A stretch of DNA of 64,000 bases from assembly GCF_008329905.1 (NCBI RefSeq), contig NZ_CP032155.1:4588001-4652000 (forward strand), given 5' to 3'. The DNA comes from Mycobacterium sp. ELW1 (lineage in GTDB: Bacteria; Actinomycetota; Actinomycetes; Mycobacteriales; Mycobacteriaceae). The notes under the pieces are model-generated. The model ran no database searches. It was not told the DNA's origin and saw only the letters and a program-made list of their open reading frames with translations. Below are positions 1-8,823 of the stretch, piece after piece (the first letter of the stretch is position 1; every line of letters starts with the position of its first letter). A program made the translations under genes and the position numbers.

Positions 1-388
1 TCTCGGCCGGCTCGTCCTCGTTGCGCCGCAGCCGGGCACGCACGCGCGCCACCAGCTCCTTGGGTTTGAACGGCTTCATCACGTAGTCGTCGGCGCCCGA
101 CTCCAGGCCCAACACCACATCGACCGTGTCGGTCTTGGCGGTGAGCATGACGATCGGCACGCCGGAGTCCGCGCGCAGCACCCGGCACACATCGATGCCG
201 TTCATGCCGGGCAACATGAGGTCCAGCAACACCAGATCGGGGCGGAGCTCACGCACAGCCGTCAGCGCCTGCGAGCCGTCGCCGATGACCGCGGTGTCGA
301 AACCCTCGCCACGCAACACGATGGTGAGCATCTCGGCCAGCGATGGGTCGTCGTCGACTACGAGAATCCTTTGCCTCATGGTGTCCAT
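1..388 (-). CDS. mtrA: MtrA response regulator (N-terminal part, cut by window edge)
   Basis: This is the receiver domain of the OmpR-family response regulator of the MtrAB system, which controls cell-wall and division genes. The protein begins MDTMRQRILVVDDDPSLAEM, with the acidic pocket near residues 12-14 and the phospho-acceptor Asp in LLDLMLPGMNG near residue 56; the conserved Lys is in VIKPFKPKELVARVRARL. Only about 129 codons lie in the window, and the DNA-binding winged helix is beyond base 1. The start at 388 matches the known mycobacterial N-terminus; a second ATG lies at 379. It sits downstream of sahH and tmk on the same strand, as in M. tuberculosis. Confidence 0.95.
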   Translation of the reverse strand, partial: MDTMRQRILVVDDDPSLAEMLTIVLRGEGFDTAVIGDGSQALTAVRELRPDLVLLDLMLPGMNGIDVCRVLRADSGVPIVMLTAKTDTVDVVLGLESGADDYVMKPFKPKELVARVRARLRRNEDEPAE

Positions 389-396
389 GGTGTCAC

Positions 397-440
397 CGAA
401 TTGCGACAAACCCCGGCTACCACACGGGCGAGTTGCGACA
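397..440 (-). promoter_or_regulatory. Two 12-mer direct repeats upstream of mtrA
   Basis: Read on the minus strand, TGTCGCAACTCG (429-440) and TGTCGCAATTCG (397-408) differ at one base and start exactly 32 bp apart, about three helical turns, just before the mtrA start. MtrA is known to bind paired direct repeats, so this may be an autoregulatory site. That role is inference. Confidence 0.4.
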
Positions 441-460
441 TTTCCGCTGCGTGGGGTCCT

Positions 461-1090
461 CTAACCGAGCAGCGAGGCCGCCAACGCCGCCGGATCGACG
501 TCCGGGGCGACGATCGACCAGGGCCCACCCCAGTTAGCGGCACCCAGTTCGGCGTATACCGTGCCGGTCCGGCGCTGCAGTCCGTCGTCGCGCTCGTAGG
601 CGTCCCGGGCCCGGTCGACCTCCTGCTGAGCCCGGTGCCTGGCCCGCTCGGCGGCCAACTCGACCGAGGCGTCGAGCAGGATCTGCCGATCGGGTGTGGG
701 CAGGGCGAACCGGCCGTACTCGAGTTCGCCCACCCACGAGACCGCCTCACCCGAGGCGTCCTGGTGCAGACGGGCCGCGCTGTACGCCGCGTTGGAGGCG
801 ACGTAGCGATCGAGGATCACCACATCGTGTCGACGACGGAGATCGGCGATCTGATCGATCGCCCCGGCCCGGTCGAGGGCGAACAGCGTCGCCATCGCAT
901 ACACCGACGAGGCCAGGTCGCCATGCTGACCGTGCAGCGCCTCGCTGGCGAGGTCCGCATGGATCGACTGGCCGTAGCGGGGGAAGGCCAGTGTGGTGAC
1001 CGACCTTCCACCCGCTTCGAACGCGCGCTGCAGACCGTGGGTCAGAGTGCGCTTGCCTGCGCCGTCGAGTCCCTCGATGACGATGAGCAC
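461..1090 (-). CDS. tmk: Thymidylate kinase
   Basis: It phosphorylates dTMP to dTDP with ATP for DNA synthesis in the cytoplasm. The 209-residue protein begins with GTG and shows the P-loop GLDGAGKRT at residues 7-15, the DR(Y) motif in LDRYVASNAAYSAARL, and the usual short bacterial length. It lies 16 bp downstream of sahH and 72 bp upstream of mtrA on the same strand, the same order as M. tuberculosis (sahH, tmk, mtrA), so cotranscription with sahH is likely. Confidence 0.95.
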   Translation of the reverse strand: MLIVIEGLDGAGKRTLTHGLQRAFEAGGRSVTTLAFPRYGQSIHADLASEALHGQHGDLASSVYAMATLFALDRAGAIDQIADLRRRHDVVILDRYVASNAAYSAARLHQDASGEAVSWVGELEYGRFALPTPDRQILLDASVELAAERARHRAQQEVDRARDAYERDDGLQRRTGTVYAELGAANWGGPWSIVAPDVDPAALAASLLG

Positions 1091-1106
1091 GCCGGGAGCC
1101 TAACGC

Positions 1107-2567
<1,461 letters not shown>

Positions 2568-2599
2568 GTAGAGCCCCTTTTCGTTCGTCATTTGCCGGT

Positions 2600-2680
2600 G
2601 AGCGCGCGATACGCGCGCTGGCGACACCCTCAGCCTGCGGGCTCGCGGGACAGGCGCTTCACGCGCTCTGACAGCTAAGG
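2600..2680 (-). promoter_or_regulatory. Candidate SAH riboswitch in the sahH leader
   Basis: On the minus strand CCTTAGCT (2673-2680) can pair with GGCTGAGG (2628-2635) as an outer stem (two G-U pairs). GAGCGCG just inside it (2662-2668) pairs perfectly with CGCGCTC (2600-2606), which is followed by A. This reproduces the layout of the known SAH riboswitch: a P1 stem, an inner GAGCGC strand forming a pseudoknot with a downstream GCGCTCA, and a CAGGCT segment. The pseudoknot strand ends about 15 nt before the sahH ribosome-binding site. The 5' strand of P1 overlaps the stop codon of alkX. SAH riboswitches are known in some actinobacteria; this assignment was made by eye. Confidence 0.55.
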
Positions 2681-3307
2681 AATATCGACTACACCGTAGC
2701 GTTCGGCGAACGGCGTCATCAATCGGGCCAGGTCTAAGGCCACATCGTGGTCGGCCTCGGGCGGCATCGACACGTAGCTCAGCGCGAGGCGCACGATCGC
2801 GCGGGCCAGCACCCCGGAGTCGGCCTCGCTGGCGCTGACCCAGCTGTTCATGAAGGCCTCGGTGAGCTTGGCCGAGGCACGGGTGATGATCGGCGCGCTG
2901 TCGGTGGTGATCATCTGCAGCAAGTCGGGTTTGGCGACGCCGGTCAGCAACGAGATCACCAGCGGGTCGGCGGCCGATTCGGTGAAGAACACCCGGAAGC
3001 CTTCGGTGAAGGCGGCCAGCACGTCGCCGACGTTGGAGCTGATCGCGGCTCCGATCGCGTCCACCAGGCGGTCGGCCAGCCGGATCGCGTATCCCTGCGC
3101 CAGACCTTGCCGGGAGCCGAACTCGTTGTAGATGGTCTGGCGGCTGACCCCGGCGGTGCGCGCCACGTCGGACAGGGTGATCGCGGACCAGTCCTTGGTC
3201 AGCAGTTCCTCGCGCATCGCGTCGAGGACCGAGTCCCGCAGCAGCGCGCGAGAGGCCTCGGGATAGGGCACCCGAGGACTCTTCACATGCGCGAGAGTAG
3301 TGGTCAC
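2675..3307 (-). CDS. alkX: TetR-family repressor of the alkane operon (AlkX-like)
   Basis: The protein is a TetR/AcrR regulator of 210 aa. Its N-terminal helix-turn-helix reads [20 protein letters not shown], followed by a ligand-binding domain. It starts at GTG 3307, giving a 4-bp GTGA overlap with rubB, so it is the last gene of alkB-rubA-rubB-alkX. Equivalent regulators in mycobacteria and rhodococci repress the alkB operon and are relieved by alkane-derived fatty acids or acyl-CoAs. The inverted repeat on the alkB promoter is a likely target. Longer in-frame starts exist, but they would run through rubB. Confidence 0.88.
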   Translation of the reverse strand: MTTTLAHVKSPRVPYPEASRALLRDSVLDAMREELLTKDWSAITLSDVARTAGVSRQTIYNEFGSRQGLAQGYAIRLADRLVDAIGAAISSNVGDVLAAFTEGFRVFFTESAADPLVISLLTGVAKPDLLQMITTDSAPIITRASAKLTEAFMNSWVSASEADSGVLARAIVRLALSYVSMPPEADHDVALDLARLMTPFAERYGVVDIP

Positions 3308-3492
3308 GGCCTCGCGACTTCCACCATCTCGAAGTCCGACTTCGCCGCGCCGCAGTCCGGGCAGCTCCAGTCCTCCGGGATGTCGTCCCATCGGGTGCCC
3401 GGGGCGATGCCGTCCTCCGGCCAGCCTTTGGCTTCGTCGTACTCGAATCCGCACTGCACGCAGATAAACAGCTTGTAGTCCTGCTCGCTCAC
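3304..3492 (-). CDS. rubB: Rubredoxin 2 (AlkG2-type)
   Basis: A small iron protein of 62 aa that passes electrons to the alkane hydroxylase. Its two iron-binding pairs are [10 protein letters not shown] and [11 protein letters not shown], the CxxCG / CPxCG arrangement of AlkG2 rubredoxins, with the typical [20 protein letters not shown] segment. It starts at GTG 3492 inside a 4-bp GTGA overlap with rubA and ends in another with alkX, which points to translational coupling. It is cytoplasmic and works next to the membrane enzyme. Confidence 0.93.
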   Translation of the reverse strand: MSEQDYKLFICVQCGFEYDEAKGWPEDGIAPGTRWDDIPEDWSCPDCGAAKSDFEMVEVARP

Positions 3493-3662
3493 TGCTTGAC
3501 ACCTATCTCTTCGAAGTCGATTTTCTCTCGCACCCCGCAGTCGGGGCAGCACCAGTCGTCGGGTACCTCGGTCCAGGCGGTGCCGGGTGGGAAACCCTCC
3601 CGCGCAGCACCTTTCGCTTCGTCGTACACGTAGTCACAGATCGGGCACTGGTAGGCGCTCAT
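3489..3662 (-). CDS. rubA: Rubredoxin 1
   Basis: A 57-aa rubredoxin with [10 protein letters not shown] and [12 protein letters not shown] iron-binding pairs and the [20 protein letters not shown] core. It lacks the CxxCG form in its first pair, so it looks more like an AlkG1-type rubredoxin, while rubB next door looks like AlkG2. Such pairs are common beside actinobacterial alkB, and usually only the AlkG2 type replaces the electron donor in functional tests. The start at ATG 3662 overlaps the alkB stop by 4 bp (ATGA). Confidence 0.92.
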   Translation of the reverse strand: MSAYQCPICDYVYDEAKGAAREGFPPGTAWTEVPDDWCCPDCGVREKIDFEEIGVKQ

Positions 3663-4897
3663 GCGGGCACCCCGTACCGGGCCAGGATCTTCGCCCGACG
3701 GCGCGGGTCGATGTTCACCTTGGTGATGTCGCCGTCGTAGTGCTCGATGACCCGGTGGTCCATCATCCGCCGCCATACCCACGGGAAGTACGTCACACCG
3801 ATCAAAGTCGCGTAGCCGCTTGGCAATTCGGGCGCCTCGGACATACTGCGCAGAGTCTGGTAGCGCCGGGTCGGGTTGGCGTGGTGGTCGCTGTGCCGCT
3901 GCAGGTGATACAGGAACAGGTTGGTCACCAGATGGTCGGAGTTCCAGCTGTGCTGCGGCGAGCACCGCTCGTAGCGGCCGTTCTCGTTCTTCTGGCGCAG
4001 CAGACCGTAGTGCTCCAGGTAGTTCACCGATTCCAGCATCGCGAATCCGAAGACCGCCTGGATGATCAGGAACGGAATCAGCGCGGGGCCGAACACCGCG
4101 ATCAGCGCACCGAACAGCACCACCGACATCAGCCAGGCGTTGAGAACGTCGTTGCCCAGCCAGGTACGCGGATCCCACGGGCTCTTGCCGAGCCGGCGAA
4201 TGCGGGCTGCCTCGAGCTTGACCGCCGAGCGTGCGCTACCAAACACGCTGCGCGGCAGGAACTCCCAGAACGTCTCCCCGAACCGCGCGGACGCCGGATC
4301 CTCCGGGGTGGCGACGCGGACGTGATGGCCGCGGTTGTGCTCGATGTAGAAGTGGCCGTAACAGGTCTGGGCCAGCGTGATCTTCGACAGCCATCGCTCC
4401 AGCGAGTCCTTCTTGTGTCCGAGTTCGTGCGCGGTGTTGATGCCCGTTCCGCCCAGCACGCCGACCGACAGCGCCAGACCGATCTTGGCGAACCAGCTCA
4501 GTGAGCCTTCGTAGCCCAGCCAGCTGAGGTCCGACGCGGTGAACATGTATGCGCCGAAGATCAGGCTGAGGAATTGGAACGGGATGAACGCGTACGTGCA
4601 GTACCGGTAGTACTTGTCGTTCTCCAGATACTCCATCAGCTCGTCCGGCGGGTTCTGGCCGTCGCGGCCGAACTTCAGGTCCAGCGCCGGCAGCAGCGCG
4701 TAGATCAGGAACGGGCCGACCCAGAAAAACACCTGGGACGCCGCGGTCCAGCCGAGCTGGTTCAGACCCCAGATGACCGGCAGCACCACGAACAGTGCGG
4801 TCGGTGCGATCAAGCCCATCAGCCACAGGTACCGCTTCTTGTCCCGCCAGCGCGCGGACGGCGCGGCACCGGCTGCGGTGTCCAGTTGAGACGTCAC
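3659..4897 (-). CDS. alkB: Alkane 1-monooxygenase
   Basis: A membrane di-iron enzyme that hydroxylates the terminal carbon of medium-chain alkanes using rubredoxin electrons. The 412-aa protein has several hydrophobic segments and the full set of histidine motifs: HELGHKK near 157-163, EHNRGHH near 186-192, NYLEHYGL near 292-299 and LQRHSDHHANPTRRYQ near 332-347. It starts at GTG 4897 with an AGGGAGG ribosome-binding site at 4906-4912. It is the first gene of a four-gene unit with three successive 4-bp overlaps. Confidence 0.97.
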   Translation of the reverse strand: MTSQLDTAAGAAPSARWRDKKRYLWLMGLIAPTALFVVLPVIWGLNQLGWTAASQVFFWVGPFLIYALLPALDLKFGRDGQNPPDELMEYLENDKYYRYCTYAFIPFQFLSLIFGAYMFTASDLSWLGYEGSLSWFAKIGLALSVGVLGGTGINTAHELGHKKDSLERWLSKITLAQTCYGHFYIEHNRGHHVRVATPEDPASARFGETFWEFLPRSVFGSARSAVKLEAARIRRLGKSPWDPRTWLGNDVLNAWLMSVVLFGALIAVFGPALIPFLIIQAVFGFAMLESVNYLEHYGLLRQKNENGRYERCSPQHSWNSDHLVTNLFLYHLQRHSDHHANPTRRYQTLRSMSEAPELPSGYATLIGVTYFPWVWRRMMDHRVIEHYDGDITKVNIDPRRRAKILARYGVPA

Positions 4898-4932
4898 GAC
4901 AGTTGCCTCCCTAGTCAGGTTCAGATGACTTG

Positions 4933-4968
4933 ACTATAGAGGCAGATTTGTCGGGTGTCTAGACAAAT
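4933..4968 (-). promoter_or_regulatory. alkB promoter with overlapping inverted repeat
   Basis: On the minus strand a -35 box TAGACA (4956-4961) and a -10 box TATAGT (4933-4938) are separated by 17 bp, each matching consensus at 5 of 6 positions. The perfect inverted repeat ATTTGTC / GACAAAT (4946-4952 and 4962-4968, 9-bp spacer) covers the -35 box and part of the spacer. This is a natural place for a TetR repressor such as AlkX to block polymerase. Confidence 0.7.
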
Positions 4969-4984
4969 GGTGCTTCTTTGTAAA

Positions 4985-6466
4985 TCACCTGGCCGCGGCG
5001 GCCTCCCGCTTGGCCAACACCGAGTGGGATCGCCCGTAGAGCAGGTAGAACCCGACCCCGATGACCATCCACACTCCGAACCGGATCCAGGTCAGCCCGG
5101 TGAGATTGAGCATCAGCCATCCGCACGCCGCGATCGACAGGATGGGCAACACCGGGACCAGCGGTGCGCGGAACCCGCGCTCCAGGTCCGGGCGCGTCCG
5201 CCGAAGGATGATGACGCCGGCGGAGACCAGCATGAACGCGAACAGCGTCCCGACGTTGACCATCTCCTCGAGCTTGTCGATCGGGAAGACGGTGGCCGCG
5301 ACGGCGGTGAGCACACCGACCAGCACGGTGATCCGCACCGGGGTGCCGCGAGTCCCGGTCTGGGCCAGCTGACGCGGCAGTAGGCCGTCACGAGCCATGG
5401 CGAACAACACTCGCGACAACCCGAGGATCAGCACCATGACCACCGTGGTCAGACCGGCCAGCGCTCCGATCGAGATCACCTTGGCGGCCCAGTCCACCCC
5501 GTTGAGCGAGAACGCCGTGGCCAGGTTGGCGTGGCCGTTGGCGGCCTTGTCGCGCAGGTCGCTGAATCGGACCATGCCCGACAACACGATTGAGACCGAC
5601 ACGTAGAGGACGGTGACGATCGCCAGCGAGGCGAGGATGCCTCGCGCGACGTCGCGCTGCGGGTTCTTGGTCTCCTCGGCCGTCGTGGCCACCACGTCGA
5701 ACCCGATGAACGCGAAGAACACGATCGAGGCCCCGGCCAGCACGCCGTACAGGCCGTAATGGCTGCTCTCGGCCCCGGTCAGCAGGGAGAAGACCGACTG
5801 GTTGACGCCGGTTCCGGACGAACCCGCGCCACTTTCCGACGGCGGGATGAACGGGGAGAAGTTGGACGCCTTGATGTAGAACGCCCCGACGATGACCACG
5901 AGGGCGACGACCGCGACCTTGATGGCTGTGATCACCGCGGACACATTCGCCGAGAGCTTGGTGCCCAATGCGAGCAGGGTGGTGACAATCGCGACGATGA
6001 GCAGGGCGCCCCAGTCGAAGTTCAGCGGACCGATCGCCACCACACCACCGGAGAAGCCGAAGACGGTGCCCAGATAACTGGACCAGCCCTTGGCCACCAC
6101 GGCGGCGCCGACCGCGAACTCCAAGATCAGGTCCCAGCCGATGATCCAGGCGACGAACTCCCCGAACGTTGCGTACGAGAAGGTGTAGGCGCTGCCGGCC
6201 ACCGGCAGCAGCGAGGCGAACTCGGCGTAACACAGCGCCGCCAAACCGCAGGTCACGGCGGCGATGACAAACGACACCGAGATGGCGGGACCGGTGATGT
6301 TGCCGAAGGTCGATGCCGTGACGGTGAAGATGCCCGCGCCGACGACGACCGAGACGCCGAAGACCGTGAGGTCCCACCACGTCAGATTCTTGCGGAGCCG
6401 GGTGCCCGGTTCGTCGGTGTCGAGGATGGACTGCTCCACCGACTTGGTCCGCCACTTAGAGGTCAT
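4985..6466 (-). CDS. Cationic amino-acid/APC-superfamily permease
   Basis: An integral membrane transporter of about 493 aa with around 12-13 hydrophobic segments. The N-terminal consensus of the CAT group is clear: LTWWDLTVFGVSVVVGAGIF at about residues 30-50, then AGSAYTFSYATFGEF and the central FFAFIGFDVVATTAEETKNP. It corresponds to Rv3253c, which occupies the same place. The start at 6466 has AAGGA 8 nt upstream; ATG 6472 is too close to it. The exact amino-acid substrate cannot be read from the sequence. Confidence 0.9.
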   Translation of the reverse strand: MTSKWRTKSVEQSILDTDEPGTRLRKNLTWWDLTVFGVSVVVGAGIFTVTASTFGNITGPAISVSFVIAAVTCGLAALCYAEFASLLPVAGSAYTFSYATFGEFVAWIIGWDLILEFAVGAAVVAKGWSSYLGTVFGFSGGVVAIGPLNFDWGALLIVAIVTTLLALGTKLSANVSAVITAIKVAVVALVVIVGAFYIKASNFSPFIPPSESGAGSSGTGVNQSVFSLLTGAESSHYGLYGVLAGASIVFFAFIGFDVVATTAEETKNPQRDVARGILASLAIVTVLYVSVSIVLSGMVRFSDLRDKAANGHANLATAFSLNGVDWAAKVISIGALAGLTTVVMVLILGLSRVLFAMARDGLLPRQLAQTGTRGTPVRITVLVGVLTAVAATVFPIDKLEEMVNVGTLFAFMLVSAGVIILRRTRPDLERGFRAPLVPVLPILSIAACGWLMLNLTGLTWIRFGVWMVIGVGFYLLYGRSHSVLAKREAAAAR

Positions 6467-6481
6467 CTGCATGTTCCTTCT

Positions 6482-6515
6482 ATTACCCCGGTTAGCCACA
6501 GTTTGAGCGGGTAAT
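6482..6515. promoter_or_regulatory. Inverted repeat between divergent permease and monooxygenase genes
   Basis: ATTACCC (6482-6488) and GGGTAAT (6509-6515) form a perfect 7-bp inverted repeat with a 20-bp spacer. It nearly fills the short divergent intergenic region, so it could be a shared operator. GGGTAA also resembles a SigF -10 box, but no well-spaced GTTT was found. Confidence 0.35.
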
Positions 6516-6524
6516 TATGAGGGC

Positions 6525-7919
6525 GTGGGCCAACCCCCGAAGCGTCACCATGCCATCGTCATCGGGGCCAGCATCGCAGGGCTGTGCGCTGCCCGGGTGC
6601 TGTCCGATCACTACGACCGGGTGACCGTCTACGAACGCGACACCCTGCCCCCCGAACCCGCGCACCGCGGCGCGGTGCCACAGGACCGCCACGTCCACAT
6701 CCTGATGGCCCGCGGCGCGACCGAGTTCGAGGCGCTGTATCCCGGACTGCTCGACGACATGGTCGCCGCCGGCGTGGCGAAGCTGGAGAATCGGCCCGAC
6801 TGCATCCACTTCGGTGCGGCCGGGCACGTGCTGGGCACCGGGCACACCCTGCAGCGCGAGTTCACCGCCTACGTGCCCAGCCGCAAGCAGCTGGAGTGGC
6901 AGATCCGCCGCCGCACCGCCGCCCTGCCGGCCGTCGACATCGTGCAGCGCGACGTCAACGCCCCGCGATTCGACGGGGAGCGCCAGACCGTCACCGGCGT
7001 CGAGTTGTCCGCGCCCGGCCAGGACGAGTTCGTCGCCGCAGATTTGGTCGTGGACGCCTCCGGCCGCGGCACCCGGTTACCGTCGTGGCTGGACGAATGG
7101 GGGTTCGCCCGCCCCCGGGAACAGACCATCGATGTCGGAATCTCCTACGCCACACAGCAGTTGCGTATCCCCGACGGCCTGATCACCGAGAAGGTCGTCG
7201 TGGCAGGGGCATCGCGGCGCCAGCAGGCCGGGCTGGGCATGCTGTTCTACGAGGACGGCACCTGGGGCTTGACCACGTTCACCGTCAATCACGTCCCGCC
7301 GCCTCAGACGTTGCCGGAGATCCACCAGATCGCCGACGAGGTGCTGCCTGCACCGCTGGCGTCAGCGATTCGTCGGGGAGAACCCTTGGGCGACATCGCT
7401 TTCCACCGCTATCCGGTCAGCCGATGGCGCCGGTACGACAAGCTTCAGCGGTTCCCCGGCGGGATCCTGCCCATCGGTGACGCCGTCGCGAGTTTCAACC
7501 CGACCTACGGCCAGGGCATGACGATGACCGCGCTACAGGTCGGACACCTGCGTCGGTTGTTGGACTCCGGTACCCACCGCCACCTCGCCTACGAATTGGC
7601 CCGCGCCACCGCGAAAACCACGTATCCCGTCTGGACGATGAACGCGATCGGCGACCTGACCCTGCACGGCACCGATGGCCCGGCGCCATGGTGGTACCAC
7701 CCGGTCGGGTCGTTGTTCGATCAATTCCTCGGTGCCGCGGAAACCGACCGTGTTCTGGCGGAATGGTTTCTGCGCCGGTTCAGCCTGCTGGACAGTCTGT
7801 ACATGGTTCCGCCCGCATCGATCATCGGCCGCGCGATCCGGCACAACATGTCGTCGTGGTGGGCGCAGAAGCGGTCTACCGCGCCAGTGCTCGATCCAGA
7901 TCCGGTTCCAGGTAGATAA
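6525..7919 (+). CDS. FAD-dependent monooxygenase/oxidoreductase (Rv3254-like)
   Basis: A cytoplasmic flavoprotein of 464 aa. The dinucleotide-binding motif HHAIVIGASIAGLCAARVL is at about residues 8-26, the middle motif is LVVDASGRGTRLP, and the second FAD-contact motif is ILPIGDAVASFNPTYGQGM. This is the layout of the geranylgeranyl-reductase/aromatic-hydroxylase-like group. It starts at GTG 6525; the nearby ATG at 6517 is out of frame. Its 3' end overlaps the convergent CDF gene by 44 bp. The substrate is unknown. Confidence 0.88.
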   Translation: MGQPPKRHHAIVIGASIAGLCAARVLSDHYDRVTVYERDTLPPEPAHRGAVPQDRHVHILMARGATEFEALYPGLLDDMVAAGVAKLENRPDCIHFGAAGHVLGTGHTLQREFTAYVPSRKQLEWQIRRRTAALPAVDIVQRDVNAPRFDGERQTVTGVELSAPGQDEFVAADLVVDASGRGTRLPSWLDEWGFARPREQTIDVGISYATQQLRIPDGLITEKVVVAGASRRQQAGLGMLFYEDGTWGLTTFTVNHVPPPQTLPEIHQIADEVLPAPLASAIRRGEPLGDIAFHRYPVSRWRRYDKLQRFPGGILPIGDAVASFNPTYGQGMTMTALQVGHLRRLLDSGTHRHLAYELARATAKTTYPVWTMNAIGDLTLHGTDGPAPWWYHPVGSLFDQFLGAAETDRVLAEWFLRRFSLLDSLYMVPPASIIGRAIRHNMSSWWAQKRSTAPVLDPDPVPGR

Positions 7920-8796
7920 CCTGCGCGGCGGGCACCGCCGAACGCACCGCCGCCTCCGCGGCGTCGATGGTGACAGCCACCGTGGCCAGGTCGGTATCGG
8001 GAGCCAACGCGATCTTGGCACCGACGAGCATTTCCTCGGGACCAAGGTACTGGGTACGGAGATGGATCACCCGGTCGACGTTGGCGGTCTGCTCGAGCGC
8101 CGCCTGGATCGCCCGGCAGTCCTCGGGAGTAGCGCCCTCACCGATCAGCAGGCTGTGCATTTCGACCATCAGGATCACCGCGATGACCCCGAGGAGCAGT
8201 CCGATCAACACGGTGCCGACGCCGTCCCACACCGGATTGCCGGTCAGGATCGTCAAGCCGACACCGGCGAGCGCGAACACCAGACCGATCAGGGCACCGG
8301 TGTCCTCGAGCAGGACCACGGGCAGCTCCGGATTGCGCGACCGGCGGATGAACTGCCACCACGAGCTGTTGCCCTTCAACGGACGTGACTCCACCATCGC
8401 GGTGCGAAAGCTGTAGGACTCCAGGGCAATTGCCACCGCCAGGATCACCACCGCCACGAGCGGCGAGGTCAGCGGTTCGGGGTGGCCGATCTTGTGGTAA
8501 CCCTCGTACAGGGCGAAGATCGAGCCGAGGCTGAACAGCACCAGCGCCACGACGAACGAGTAGAAGTAACGACTGCGGCCGTACCCGAACTGGTGCAGGC
8601 TGTCGGCCTGCTTGCGCGCCTGGCGCTGACCGAACAGCAACAGCCCCTGATTCGACGTGTCGGCCACTGAGTGCACCGACTCGGCCAGCATCGAGGAGCT
8701 GCCGGTGATCAGGAATCCGACGAATTTCGCGACCGCGATGCCCGCGTTGGCGGCCAGCGCCGCGAGGATCGCCTTGGTGCTGCCCTCGGTCGACAT
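7876..8796 (-). CDS. Cation diffusion facilitator transporter (SLC30A9-like subgroup)
   Basis: A 306-aa membrane transporter with six hydrophobic segments and a C-terminal cytoplasmic domain. The first metal site is seen in SMLAESVHSVADTSNQG (HxxxD). The second membrane site reads LLEDTGALIGL instead of the usual HxxxD form. This, with FGYGRSRYFYSFVVALVLFSLG, fits the subgroup related to eukaryotic SLC30A9. Family members export Zn2+ or other divalent ions; the ion here is not known. It is convergent with and overlaps the Rv3254-like gene, and has no counterpart at this place in M. tuberculosis, so it looks like an insertion into the conserved order. Confidence 0.9.
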   Translation of the reverse strand: MSTEGSTKAILAALAANAGIAVAKFVGFLITGSSSMLAESVHSVADTSNQGLLLFGQRQARKQADSLHQFGYGRSRYFYSFVVALVLFSLGSIFALYEGYHKIGHPEPLTSPLVAVVILAVAIALESYSFRTAMVESRPLKGNSSWWQFIRRSRNPELPVVLLEDTGALIGLVFALAGVGLTILTGNPVWDGVGTVLIGLLLGVIAVILMVEMHSLLIGEGATPEDCRAIQAALEQTANVDRVIHLRTQYLGPEEMLVGAKIALAPDTDLATVAVTIDAAEAAVRSAVPAAQVIYLEPDLDRALAR

Positions 8797-8823
8797 GTGG
8801 TGTCCTCCCCCAGGCTCAGTTGT

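Noticed and set aside
6509..6514. GGGTAA as a SigF -10 box for the Rv3254-like gene
   Set aside because: The nearest GTTA/GGTT lies at poor spacing or match, and the bases are better explained as an arm of the inverted repeat.
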